Source: Chlorops oryzae
Taxonomy: Eukaryota > Arthropoda > Insecta > Diptera > Chloropidae
Direction: 5' to 3'
DNA: 64,000 bases
NCBI GenBank assembly: GCA_020466095.1
Contig: CM035806.1
Location: 112,251,401 to 112,315,400 of the forward strand
A model generated the notes under the pieces. That model had not been told where the DNA came from. It made no database searches and saw nothing but the letters and a program-made list of their open reading frames with translations. The position numbers and the translations under genes are program-made. Of the stretch, positions 51,883 to 62,096 are shown one piece after another (the first letter of the stretch is position 1; every line of letters starts with the position of its first letter).

Positions 51883-54717
51883 GTGGGTTCGGTTACGTAC
51901 AATGTATCTTTTAATGATAAAAATTATTCCGTAAATTTTCTACTCGTGCCTTCTTTGAAGCAAAATCTTATTTGTGGTATTGATTTCTGGAAAATCTTTG
52001 GAATTCATGTCTGTCTTAGTCGTCAGGAGCTCGGTGAAATATCTTCCGTACAATCAATATCCAATAATTCGAAGTTGTCATCTACCCAACGGGCCAAACT
52101 TGAATCGGTTATTTTAGCGTTTCCCTCATTTGAAAGAGAAGGATTGGGGAAAACAACGCTGATAGAACATATAATAGATACCGGAAATGCACATCCTATT
52201 AAACAGCGTTATTACCCTTTGTCTCCGGCTATGGAAAAGCTTCTCTCTCAAGAATTAGACCGTATGCTAGAGCTAGGGGTGATCGAAGAAGCCAATTCGT
52301 CACCGTGGTCGTCACCAGGGGTATTAGTCGTTAAACCAAACAAAATCCGGTTCTGCCTGGATTCGAGAAAATTGAATCAAGTAACTATCAAAGACGCATA
52401 TCCTCTTCCAATTATTGAAGGCTTGTTGGCACGTTTACCACCAGTACACATCATCTCAAAAATCGACTTGAAAGATGCTTTTTGGCAGATAAGCCTTTCA
52501 GCCGAATCTCGTCCAAAGACTGCTTTTACGGTGCCTAATCGCCCATTATACCAATATACGCGCATGCCATTTGGGTTGTGCAACGCGCCACAAACCATGT
52601 GCCGTTTAATGGACAAGGTAATTCCGTACACTTTAAAACCTAGAGTATTCGTTTACCTAGATGACCTGTTGGTACTGTCTAATTCCGTTGAAGAGCATTT
52701 GTCTCTTCTGCTTGAAATTGCCACTCTGTTAAGAAAAGCTGGCCTGACGATTAATATTAGTAAAAGTGAATTTGCTCTGTCGGAAGTGAAATATTTAGGC
52801 TTTGTTGTTGGAGAAGGAACTTTAAAGGTGGATCCCGATAAAATCAGGGCTATTACCGACTTTCCAGTTCCCAAAACGCAGAGGCAATTAAGAAGGTTCC
52901 TTGGAATGACAGGATGGTATCGTAGGTTTGTGTCCGATTATTCTTCGCTCTCTTTTCCGTTGACAGAGCTCTTGTCTACAAAAAAAACGCTTTCATGGAG
53001 TCCTTTAGCTCAAGCCTCGTTTGAAAAATTGAAGATGAAATTGACATCTGCGCCAGTCTTAACACATCCCAATTACAGCAAACCTTTTATAGTGCAATGT
53101 GATGCAAGCCAACATGGTATTGGCGGTCTTTTAGCTCAATGCGATGAGGAGGGAATAGAGAAACCAATCGCTTACATGTCGAAAAAGTTAACGAAGGCCG
53201 AACAAAACTATACAGTATCTGAATTAGAATGTTTGGCGGTAGTGCTGGCAATAAAAAAATTTCGTTCTTATATTGAGGGGCATGAATTTAAGGTCGTTAC
53301 GGATCATGCAAGCCTTAAATGGCTTATGAGTCAAAAAGACCTCCATGGACGTTTAGCACGATGGGCATTAAAGCTACAAGGCTTTACATTTACGATCGAA
53401 CACCGTAGAGCTAGTGAGAATGTGGTTGCTGATGCACTCTCGCGCACATTTGAGATAAATGAGGTGGCTGAGTTAGAAGTCCTTCCATCAATAGACCTTA
53501 ACTCCGAATTTTTTGATAGCCCCTCGTATAGCAACTTAAGAGAAAAATTTTTGAAAAGTGAACTACCTGATTTCAGAGTTATTGATAACTATATTTACCA
53601 CCGAACGGAGTTCAATAAAGGAACAGACAGCATGTCCACGGATTGGAAACTTTGGGTCCCAGAGGAATTAAGGCAGGGCGTGATTAGTGCAGCGCATAAC
53701 CCTCCATCTGCTTCTCATGGCGGCGTCGCTAAAACATTGGAAAGAGTACGCAGACATTTTTTTTGGCCTATGCAGTTAAGAGATGTAAAAGAGTTTGTTC
53801 AGAATTGCTCTCTATGCAGAACTTCTAAGTCACCAACTCATACCTTAAGACCGCCGATGAGTAAGCTCATTGACACAATTAGACCTTTTCAACGTCTTTA
53901 TATAGACCTCATAGGACCTTTCCCAAGATCCCGTAAGGGAAATATAGGTGCATTGAGTGTATTAGACCATTTTTCGAAATTTTCGTTTTTAAAGCCGTTG
54001 AAAAAATTTCGCTCTAGCGAAATCATAGAATTTTTAAAGGAAAGTATCTTTGACTGTTTTGGAGTGCCGGAGTCAGTAGTCTCAGATAATGGAAGCCAAT
54101 TCCGCAGTAAACAATTTTCTGAATTTTTGAATAAGTATGGTATCAGCCATATGTTAACGGCTGTTTATTCTCCACAGTCAAATGCTGTTGAACGTGTCAA
54201 TAGATCTTTAAACGAAGCATTGCGATCTTATATTCGTAAAGATCAGCGTCAGTGGGACGTGTTCTTGAGCGACGTGAATAGTTCCTTGCGCAATAGTTTG
54301 CACCAAACAATCGGAGTTTCCCCTTACTATGTTCTTTTTGGGCAGAGCATGATATCTCACGGAGACGACTATAAGCTGTTGAAGAACTTAGGCATACTAA
54401 ACGAAGATAGGCAGCCACTAGACCGAAGTGATGAGCTTCAGCTGCTTCGTAGCAACATAAAAGACAAGATACAGGCAGCGTACAAGCGTAATGCTCGTCT
54501 ATACAATTTGCGTAGTCGTGAGCGGCAGCTTGAAATTGGTCAGGAAGTAGTGAGGCGGAATTTCCCACAAAGCAGTTTAATCAAACACTTTAATGCCAAG
54601 CTGGCACCAAGAGGAGTGAGAGCGAAAGTTGTTGAGAAAAAAGGCAATTCTTATTATGTATTGGAAGACTTAGATACCCATACTCAGGGAACCTATCATG
54701 CCAAAGATATTTGGTAA
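51883..54717 (+). CDS. pol: RT, RNase H and integrase, copy 1
   Basis: 944 codons in the same frame as the protease. RT: SSPWSSPGVLVVKPN, SKIDLKDAFWQI, FVYLDDLLVLSN (catalytic DD). RNase H: VQCDASQHGIGGLLAQ, TDHASLKWLM. Integrase: zinc-binding HNPPSASHGG and CSLCRTSK, catalytic IDLIGPFP, VSDNGSQF and NAVERVNRSLNEA, then a C-terminal tail with EIGQEVVRRNFPQ. All key residues are present. With the nonsense codon upstream it could only be made by readthrough or from another copy. Confidence 0.9.
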   Translation: MGSVTYNVSFNDKNYSVNFLLVPSLKQNLICGIDFWKIFGIHVCLSRQELGEISSVQSISNNSKLSSTQRAKLESVILAFPSFEREGLGKTTLIEHIIDTGNAHPIKQRYYPLSPAMEKLLSQELDRMLELGVIEEANSSPWSSPGVLVVKPNKIRFCLDSRKLNQVTIKDAYPLPIIEGLLARLPPVHIISKIDLKDAFWQISLSAESRPKTAFTVPNRPLYQYTRMPFGLCNAPQTMCRLMDKVIPYTLKPRVFVYLDDLLVLSNSVEEHLSLLLEIATLLRKAGLTINISKSEFALSEVKYLGFVVGEGTLKVDPDKIRAITDFPVPKTQRQLRRFLGMTGWYRRFVSDYSSLSFPLTELLSTKKTLSWSPLAQASFEKLKMKLTSAPVLTHPNYSKPFIVQCDASQHGIGGLLAQCDEEGIEKPIAYMSKKLTKAEQNYTVSELECLAVVLAIKKFRSYIEGHEFKVVTDHASLKWLMSQKDLHGRLARWALKLQGFTFTIEHRRASENVVADALSRTFEINEVAELEVLPSIDLNSEFFDSPSYSNLREKFLKSELPDFRVIDNYIYHRTEFNKGTDSMSTDWKLWVPEELRQGVISAAHNPPSASHGGVAKTLERVRRHFFWPMQLRDVKEFVQNCSLCRTSKSPTHTLRPPMSKLIDTIRPFQRLYIDLIGPFPRSRKGNIGALSVLDHFSKFSFLKPLKKFRSSEIIEFLKESIFDCFGVPESVVSDNGSQFRSKQFSEFLNKYGISHMLTAVYSPQSNAVERVNRSLNEALRSYIRKDQRQWDVFLSDVNSSLRNSLHQTIGVSPYYVLFGQSMISHGDDYKLLKNLGILNEDRQPLDRSDELQLLRSNIKDKIQAAYKRNARLYNLRSRERQLEIGQEVVRRNFPQSSLIKHFNAKLAPRGVRAKVVEKKGNSYYVLEDLDTHTQGTYHAKDIW

Positions 54718-54778
54718 GTCTACCAGCCTTTAGGTCTTCAGATTCAACTCTTCGCATCTGCTCGAGTTAAATCTGTGG

Positions 54779-56991
54779 TGTAAGGACCAGGTTGTCGAAT
54801 AATACGTTACACCAAACGAAGTTAAACCCTTTTCGCCTTACATTGAAACAAAAATTCGAAAGCAACCGTGCTATGTTAGCAGTTAACAGTAGGTTATTTG
54901 ATAACAGTGGAGAACATTATGTAGACAGTAAATGCAGCATTGCAATCAATCACTAAAAATCGATTACAATTTGATTGATCGTTCTCAATACTTTTGCCTA
55001 ACGACATTTCCGCTCACTTGGTTTCAGTACGAGAGTACGTAAAGACTACAAGCTGTGAGAAGTGAAAACTAACTTTAAAGCGTGGCTTTAAATCGAAAAA
55101 AAAAATTGTCTTTATTCTAATTTATTCAAACATCCTTGCGGGAAATAAAATTGTTAAGTTAAATAAACCGTGCGAATTTAAAATAATATGAGAACAACAT
55201 TGCACCCAGTCACTTCGAATCCGAAATTCCCCTGGGCATCACCCTCTCCTTCGAGGTAATTATCAATTGATCTATTCGAAGAAATCAAATGGTTCCCCTT
55301 AAAATGTGAATTTTTCGTAAACAGCGAAACTATCAAGCTCGTGGCGCTACACGCGCTCACCAACCTTAGCTGCACCAGCCGAGCTTGGAACTTTTAGCTG
55401 GTGGTGATCAGGAAACCTATAAAATAAAGTCTTCTCCTGAAAACGGGAAAAAAGGAACGAAATTTCACGTATCTATAACGTGGGGTTTTTGTTGTAGTGC
55501 CCTCCTCGAGGTAAGAAAATCCAGAGATGAGGATCACCGAATTTGAATAATCGTTTATTATAGGGTGCTAATGCTGGCAATACGACCACCTAAATTGCGC
55601 ACGCAAAGAGAGCGCAGAGCCAGATTAACATCGCTATATATCTACCAGCCACTTTACAGACGCTGATTTGCAAGCGAGAGAGGCTTCCATTGCTTTCCCC
55701 TACTGTGCGTACTCCGAGAATTGACATGAGATTCTAGTTTGGTTGGAAAAGAAAAAAAAAAGAAGAGGAGAAGAAGCTGGAAATGTTAAACCAAAAAAAA
55801 TAAGGAGAGAGAACGTCATTAATACACAATCCCTTTTAGTTTGGATTCGCTTTGGTATTTGCTGGCTCAGGCTGTTGCCAAATTAGAGTTCATTGGCCTA
55901 TTAAGCCATCACAGCTGAGTGATATGAATGTTTGTAGACAGAGCATTTAACAGAGCAATGCGACATCGGTTTATGCATCACTGCATACGATCTGTTATTT
56001 CAATGATGTATAACGTTAACAGTTGCGTTGACGCCTAATTTTCTTGCAGTCGCTATCTAATGCTTAGTGAAATGCTATGTCTAAATATACTATTCCTATT
56101 ATAATTTAAGACATTCTCTTTATGTAGCTTCTAAAATCAATATTACGGCGCTCGTCGAAATCAACAGGCCTGCTGACGACGGCGACATCATGTAAATGAA
56201 GCAGTAAGTCTTACGTTAAGAATATTTTTATGTTTAATGGTTTATAACTCGCGTTAATAGGTTCATGTTAAATGTGTGATTTTCACTCTTTCTTAAAATT
56301 CGCTGGTAGGTGTATCGACTTAATTTGAAAGAAATTAAATTAAGATTTGATAGATCGTAGGTGATTTAGTCGCGATAGGAAATATCTCCTGGTATGCGTT
56401 TGTTTGTAAATAAATTTTTTGAATATATTGAATGTGAATCAAACTGGGTTTAATTATGAGTGACTAATAAGTTTTATTCTAGACGAAATGTAGTGAGCTT
56501 GTTGAGTTCAAAATGGGCTAACTATAAACGTTGTGTTGTTAGCAAGGATGGGTGGGTAAAGACCGTGTGGGAAATTTCATCTATATCCCATGGCACACTA
56601 AGTTCGTCGGGAACTAATATTGATTAAATTCCTTTTGTTTGTTGTTGCTATAGACCAATTGCATAATTTAAATTAGAGTTTTGAATGTCAACACCGGCTG
56701 CTTTGGTCCAGTTCTATTTTCACTGTTGCCTTGATACCATTGTCTAATTCCATATTCCAATTCATCCATTAAGTCAGGCAGTACCTAAAGTTGAAGTGAA
56801 GGAAATCTTAAAGCTCTGCATATTTTTTTTTACTCAGGTAACCTATTCCCCAAGAGTTCAGGTATGACATACTACCCACGGCCGATCTTGGCGAGCTAAG
56901 CGAGTGCAACACCTATATGCAGAGTGACCAGTCATATCTGATCGCCTTTGGTAATCTATGTTAGGAAAATTAAAGGCGGAGTTGCGTTACA
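54779..56991 (+). repeat. RING-Gag element LTR 2, shared
   Basis: 2,213 bp, tgtaagg...gcgttaca. It serves as 3' LTR of copy 1 and 5' LTR of copy 2. It is shorter than LTR 1 by one 55-bp deletion plus one A in a run. Preceded by ttaaatctgtgg, which is not a purine tract. Confidence 0.88.
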
Positions 56992-56999
56992 GAGGAAAA

Positions 57000-57016
57000 T
57001 GGCGCCCAACGTGAGG
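57000..57016 (+). other. Primer binding site, copy 2
   Basis: Same sequence and spacing from the LTR as in copy 1. Confidence 0.75.
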
Positions 57017-57699
57017 AAATCTTTAAAAAGAAGTTCTGAAGTGCCTTAGCGCATGTTGATGACTTTTTCGTTGTCATAAGATGAGCGCTTAACGTAAAAC
57101 AAAAATTTCTAACTTTTTTTTTTGATTATTCTAAGAGATAAATATTGAATAATATAATAACATCACTAATTAAGGAAATTCATGATGGATTTTGAGATTA
57201 GAGTTTTGGACTCAACCGCAGAAATTTCTTAAATGGTTAATCAGTTTTAAAAGCTGCGAGTGATGAGATCGTTTCGAGTTCTGGAATTTTAATAGTCTTT
57301 AAAAGACGATTTTACCGTTTTCGATCGCTCTTGCTACGTCAATGCTTGCGTGTTTGTATTGAGAAATGTGCTTTTAATTATTATTGGAAGTAACTTGATA
57401 AAAATGCGTGCGATTATACTCTTTTCCATCACTTCAACTAATTAGAAAAAAAAAAAATTTAATAATTCTGTTTAAAGTTAATTTAATTGTGGTTTCGTTA
57501 TCAATATTGGTTCACAACGCGTAGTTATTTAACTCAACAAGCAAAGTGCAGAGTAGTTTAGATTTGTGAAGTAAATTAAAACAAAAAAAAAAAAAAAAAA
57601 AAAAAAAAACCCAACAAACAAATTGTGTTTGTTTATCGTATATTGAGAAGTTCGTGTTAATGTAGGTAAAAGTTGTGAGTGCTTTATGTTGAATTTATA

Positions 57700-59217
57700 A
57701 TGCCCTTAGCACGAAGCCCTGAGTTAGCTACTGCCAATGCAACAGGCGGTGGAAATGAAATTTTATGCACTATTTGCAGCAACCGATTAGGTGATGAGAA
57801 CAGAATAGAAACGCCTTGCAAACACATGTTCCACCCTACATGTCTTCATAGGTGGTTAGAGACTTCTCCTACTTGTCCTATCTGTCGTGGTCCGTGTGAT
57901 CCAAAGGCCGTCATGAATTCCAATGCCGCAGTGACAAGAAATAGTTTGGAATTAAGACCCACAACAAATCGAGGAAGAGGTGGTGCAGTACCCCGTGACA
58001 GGCCTAACACTAGGCTACAGGTTCAAAATCAAGCCAACTCTAATACAGAAAATTCGATTACAATTCCAGTTATTAGCCCAGGTAGTAGTCGGCCAATTAT
58101 TCCAATTGTTACTGGAGTTACTGAACAACGTGTTCAGAGTATTATTACCGACTCATTAACGGCTTTTAGAGCGGAAATAACAAGTTCAATATCAAATGAG
58201 CTTCGTACCTTATTTACCGATTTGAACATTCAGAATCAAGCTTCTAGAAATCCTCGACCTGAAGTACCAGTACAGTCACGAGACACCATAGAGTGGCCAC
58301 GAGACGCACCATTTGAAGCCGTAGGTCCTCCGCGTCGTTCTGGTTTCGCATCAATTGCTCGAGATAGAGATCCAAGGGCAACAGAAAGAATTTCAAACGT
58401 AATTAGGAATTGGCAAATGAAGTTCAAAGGTTCTGAGAACGAAATTCCGATCGATGAGTTTATTTATCGACTAAATATCCTTACGACAACACATTTAAAT
58501 GGCGACTTTTCACTCCTATGCCAGCATATGCATACACTCCTTGAAGGAAAGGCGCTGCAATGGTTCTGGAGGTACCATCGAAATTCCGATGACCTTGATT
58601 GGACAGATTTATGTGGCGCTCTACGTCGTCAATTTAAAGACCAGACCTTAGATGCGGATATTATAGATGATATGCGCAAAAGGAAACAGAAACCAACTGA
58701 GGCATTTGATATATTTCTGGACGCAGTCATCAGTTTAAGTGACCGCTTACGTCGTCCTATGATCGAATCCGAAATGGTTGAGCTTCTTTTACGTAATTTG
58801 AAACCTGATCTCCGACACGAATTATTGCATTTTGAAATAAGAGACGTAGCGGCTTTGAGACGTGAGGCCCGTAAGCATGAAAGATTCCTTAAGGAAATGC
58901 ATAATATTTCTCTAACAAGATCAGTGCCTCCACGGCGACATGTGAATGAGCTTATTTCAGAATCAAGTGAACAGATTTCTATACAAACCCCACTAGGTAA
59001 TAGTGAAGAAATATGTGCCCTGAATAGAACCAGACTCACTTGCTGGAATTGCGATGAGTTAGGCCATTGCTATCAAGATTGTTTAAAGCAAAGACGAATT
59101 TTTTGCTATGGCTGTGGTGCTATAGGTAAATATAAGCCTAGTTGTCAGAATTGTGCTAAGCGGGAAAACTTGAGGACGGATGTTCGTCACAGCTTGTGCG
59201 AACGTCCGAACCAATAG
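57700..59217 (+). CDS. gag: Gag with N-terminal RING-H2 finger, copy 2
   Basis: 505 aa, intact. Differs from copy 1 by an Arg-to-Trp change at about residue 193 (TIEWPRD against TIERPRD). The RING, Gag domain and both knuckles, including the Lys-for-His, are the same. Conservation of the whole frame in both copies suggests recent descent from an active source. Confidence 0.9.
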   Translation: MPLARSPELATANATGGGNEILCTICSNRLGDENRIETPCKHMFHPTCLHRWLETSPTCPICRGPCDPKAVMNSNAAVTRNSLELRPTTNRGRGGAVPRDRPNTRLQVQNQANSNTENSITIPVISPGSSRPIIPIVTGVTEQRVQSIITDSLTAFRAEITSSISNELRTLFTDLNIQNQASRNPRPEVPVQSRDTIEWPRDAPFEAVGPPRRSGFASIARDRDPRATERISNVIRNWQMKFKGSENEIPIDEFIYRLNILTTTHLNGDFSLLCQHMHTLLEGKALQWFWRYHRNSDDLDWTDLCGALRRQFKDQTLDADIIDDMRKRKQKPTEAFDIFLDAVISLSDRLRRPMIESEMVELLLRNLKPDLRHELLHFEIRDVAALRREARKHERFLKEMHNISLTRSVPPRRHVNELISESSEQISIQTPLGNSEEICALNRTRLTCWNCDELGHCYQDCLKQRRIFCYGCGAIGKYKPSCQNCAKRENLRTDVRHSLCERPNQ

Positions 59218-60263
59218 CCTCGTTCACACCTCCTTTGAAAATTCTACCTAGAGTTGACATATCTGAAAAAAAGTTGCAAGTACCAAAATTTTCCCCGTTT
59301 GAACCGTATCACGTGCGTATGCAAAAATATGAACTAAAACGCGCTGAGATATTTAATGATAAGCCTTTAAAAACTAGACAGAAACGTTCAGCGATTAGGT
59401 GTAAACAATTTTGGATTAATAGAAAATTAATGAGTAAATGTATAATATCTTCCTTGGTGCATCCGGATACAGATCCCAGGCCTTTCATTGCAGTGGAAAT
59501 GAACGGAAATAAATATACCGCTCTTTTAGACAGTGGAGCTACCAAAAGCTGCATAGGTGGTGACGTAGCTAAACAAATACTAACAGAAGACAGAACAGAT
59601 ATTAAATCTTTCAAATGCAATGTAAAAACAGCTGATGGTAATTATCAACAGGTCGTGGGTTCGGTTACGTACAATGTATCTTTTAATGATAAAAATTATT
59701 CCGTAAATTTTCTACTCGTGCCTTCTTTGAAGCAAAATCTTATTTGTGGTATTGATTTCTGGAAAATCTTTGGAATTCATGTCTGTCTTAGTCGTCAGGA
59801 GCTCGGTGAAATATCTTCCGTACAATCAATATCCAATAATTCGAAGTTGTCATCTACCCAACGGGCCAAACTTGAATCGGTTATTTTAGCGTTTCCCTCA
59901 TTTGAAAGAGAAGGATTGGGGAAAACAACGCTGATAGAACATATAATAGATACCGGAAATGCACATCCTATTAAACAGCGTTATTACCCTTTGTCTCCGG
60001 CTATGGAAAAGCTTCTCTCTCAAGAATTAGACCGTATGCTAGAGCTAGGGGTGATCGAAGAAGCCAATTCGTCACCGTGGTCGTCACCAGGGGTATTAGT
60101 CGTTAAACCAAACAAAATCCGGTTCTGCCTGGATTCGAGAAAATTGAATCAAGTAACTATCAAAGACGCATATCCTCTTCCAATTATTGAAGGCTTGTTG
60201 GCACGTTTACCACCAGTACACATCATCTCAAAAATCGACTTGAAAGATGCTTTTTGGCAGATA
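59160..60263 (+). pseudogene. pol: Protease and RT start, copy 2, cut by mariner
   Basis: Open from 59160 through the protease (LLDSGATKSCIGG) with CAG where copy 1 has TAG, and through the RT start to FWQI. The mariner begins at 60264 after TA. The open frame then runs on within mariner to 60392. Confidence 0.88.
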
Positions 60264-61556
60264 ACAGGTTGGCTGATAAGTCCCCGGTCTAACAAAGAAA
60301 AACACATTTTTTTGTCAAAATTCGATTTTATTATTCAACATAGTTCCCTTCAAAAGCGATACAACGATTATAACGACCTTCCAATTTTTTGATACCATTT
60401 TGGTAGTACTCCTTCGGTTTTGCCTCAAAATAGGCCTCAGTTTCGGCGATCACCTCTTCATTGCAGCCAAATTTTTTCCCTGCGAGCATCCTTTTGAGGT
60501 CTGAGAACAAGAAGTAGTCGCTGGGGGCCAGATCTGGAGAATACGGTGGGTGGGGAAGCAATTCGAAGCCTAAATCATTAATTTTTGCCATCGTTCTCAA
60601 TGACTTGTGGCACGGTGCGTTGTCTTGGTGGAACAACACTTTTGTCTTCTTCATATGGGGCCGTTTTGCCGCGATTTCGACCTTCAAACGCTCCAATAAC
60701 GACATATAATAGTCACTGTTGATGGGTTTTCCCTTCTCAAGATAATCGATAAAAATTATTCCATGCCCATCCCAAAAAACAGAGGCCATTACTTTGCCAG
60801 CGGACTTTTGAGTCTTTCCACGCTTCGGAGACGGTTCACCGATCGCTGTCCACTCAGCCGACTGTCGATTGGACTCAGGAGTGTAGTGATAGAGCCATGT
60901 TTCATCCATTGTCACATATCGACGCAAAAACTCGGGCGTATTGCGAGTTAACAGCTGCAAACACCGCTCAGAATCATCAACACGTTGTTGTTTTTGGTCA
61001 AATGTGAGCTCGCGCGGCACCCATTTTGCACAGAGCTTTTTCATATCCAAATATTAATGAATGATATGACCAACACGTTCCTTTGATATCTTTAAGGCCT
61101 CTGCTATCTCGATCAACTTAATTTTACGGTCATTCAAAATCATTTTGGGAATTTTTTTGATGTTTTCGTCGGTAACCACCTCTTTCGGGCGTCCACTGCG
61201 TTCACCGTCCTCCGTGCTCATGTCACCACGCTTGAATTTTGCATACCATTCAATTATTGTTGATTTTCCTGGGGCAGAGTCCGGAAACTCATTATCAAGC
61301 CAAGTTTTTGCTTCCACTGTATTTTTTCCCTTCAGAAAACAGTATTTTATCAAAACACGAAATTCCTTTTTTTCCATTTTTTTCACAATAACAAAAGTTG
61401 CTTCACAAAAGACGCTCTATCTCACAAACTAATTGACTTACAGACGTCAAATTTTGACACGAATCATTTGAAGGTTGCCACTATATAAAAATAATATGCA
61501 TTTAATACTAGCGACGCCATCTATGTGTCAGACCGGGGACTTATCAGCCAACCTGT
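60264..61556 (-). mobile_element. mariner element (1,293 bp) inserted in RT
   Basis: TIRs acaggttggctgataagtcc (60264) and its complement ending 61556, flanked by the TA duplication (60262-60263, 61557-61558). Copy 1 shows the empty site (gcagataagcc). Length and ends are typical of full mariners. It carries a near-intact transposase on the minus strand. Confidence 0.95.
60331..61386 (-). pseudogene. mariner transposase with one nonsense codon
   Basis: A 351-codon frame. N-terminal part 61386-61054 has a helix-turn-helix region (LIKYCFLKGKNTVEAK, GRPKEVVTDENI). A TAA follows at 61053-61051. The same frame continues 61050-60331 with the DD34D catalytic core: VTMDETWLYHY, VLFHQDNAPCHKS, and YSPDLAPSDYFLF (34 residues between the second and third Asp). 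The stop sits in the linker where related mariners have a sense codon. It cuts and pastes the element at TA sites when intact. Confidence 0.92.
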
Positions 61557-61558
61557 TA

Positions 61559-62092
61559 AGCCTTTCAGCCGAATCTCGTCCAAAGACTGCTTTTACGGTG
61601 CCTAATCGCCCATTATACCAATATACGCGCATGCCATTTGGGTTGTGCAACGCGCCACAAACCATGTGCCGTTTAATGGACAAGGTAATTCCGTACACTT
61701 TAAAACCAAGAGTATTCGTTTACCTAGATGACCTGTTGGTACTGTCTAATTCCGTTGAAGAGCATTTGTCTCTTCTGCTTGAAATTGCCACTCTGTTAAG
61801 AAAAGCTGGCCTGACGATTAATATTAGTAAAAGTGAATTTGCTCTGTCGGAAGTGAAATATTTAGGCTTTGTTGTTGGAGAAGGAACTTTAAAGGTGGAT
61901 CCCGATAAAATCAGGGCTATTACCGACTTTCCAGTTCCCAAAACGCAGAGGCAATTAAGAAGGTTCCTTGGAATGACAGGATGGTATCGTAGGTTTGTGT
62001 CCGATTATTCTTCGCTCTCTTTTCCGTTGACAGAGCTCTTGTCTACAAAAAAAAACGCTTTCATGGAGTCCTTTAGCTCAAGCCTCGTTTGA
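61559..62092 (+). pseudogene. pol: RT middle part, copy 2, ends at A-run frameshift
   Basis: RT resumes after mariner (SLSAESRPKTAFT) and includes the catalytic YLDDLL. The A-run at 62047-62055 has 9 A against 8 in copy 1 (52978 region), shifting the frame and ending it at 62092. Confidence 0.88.
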
Positions 62093-62096
62093 AAAA

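Larger units (their letters stand above)
46951..56991 (+). mobile_element. RING-Gag Ty3/Gypsy element, copy 1
   Basis: LTR 46951-49219, internal region, LTR 54779-56991 (shared with copy 2). Two long ORFs in a -1 relation: gag with RING-H2, then protease-RT-RNase H-integrase. The only coding lesion I see is TAG at 51877-51879. No env frame follows pol, and only 61 bp separate the pol stop from the next LTR. Confidence 0.9.
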
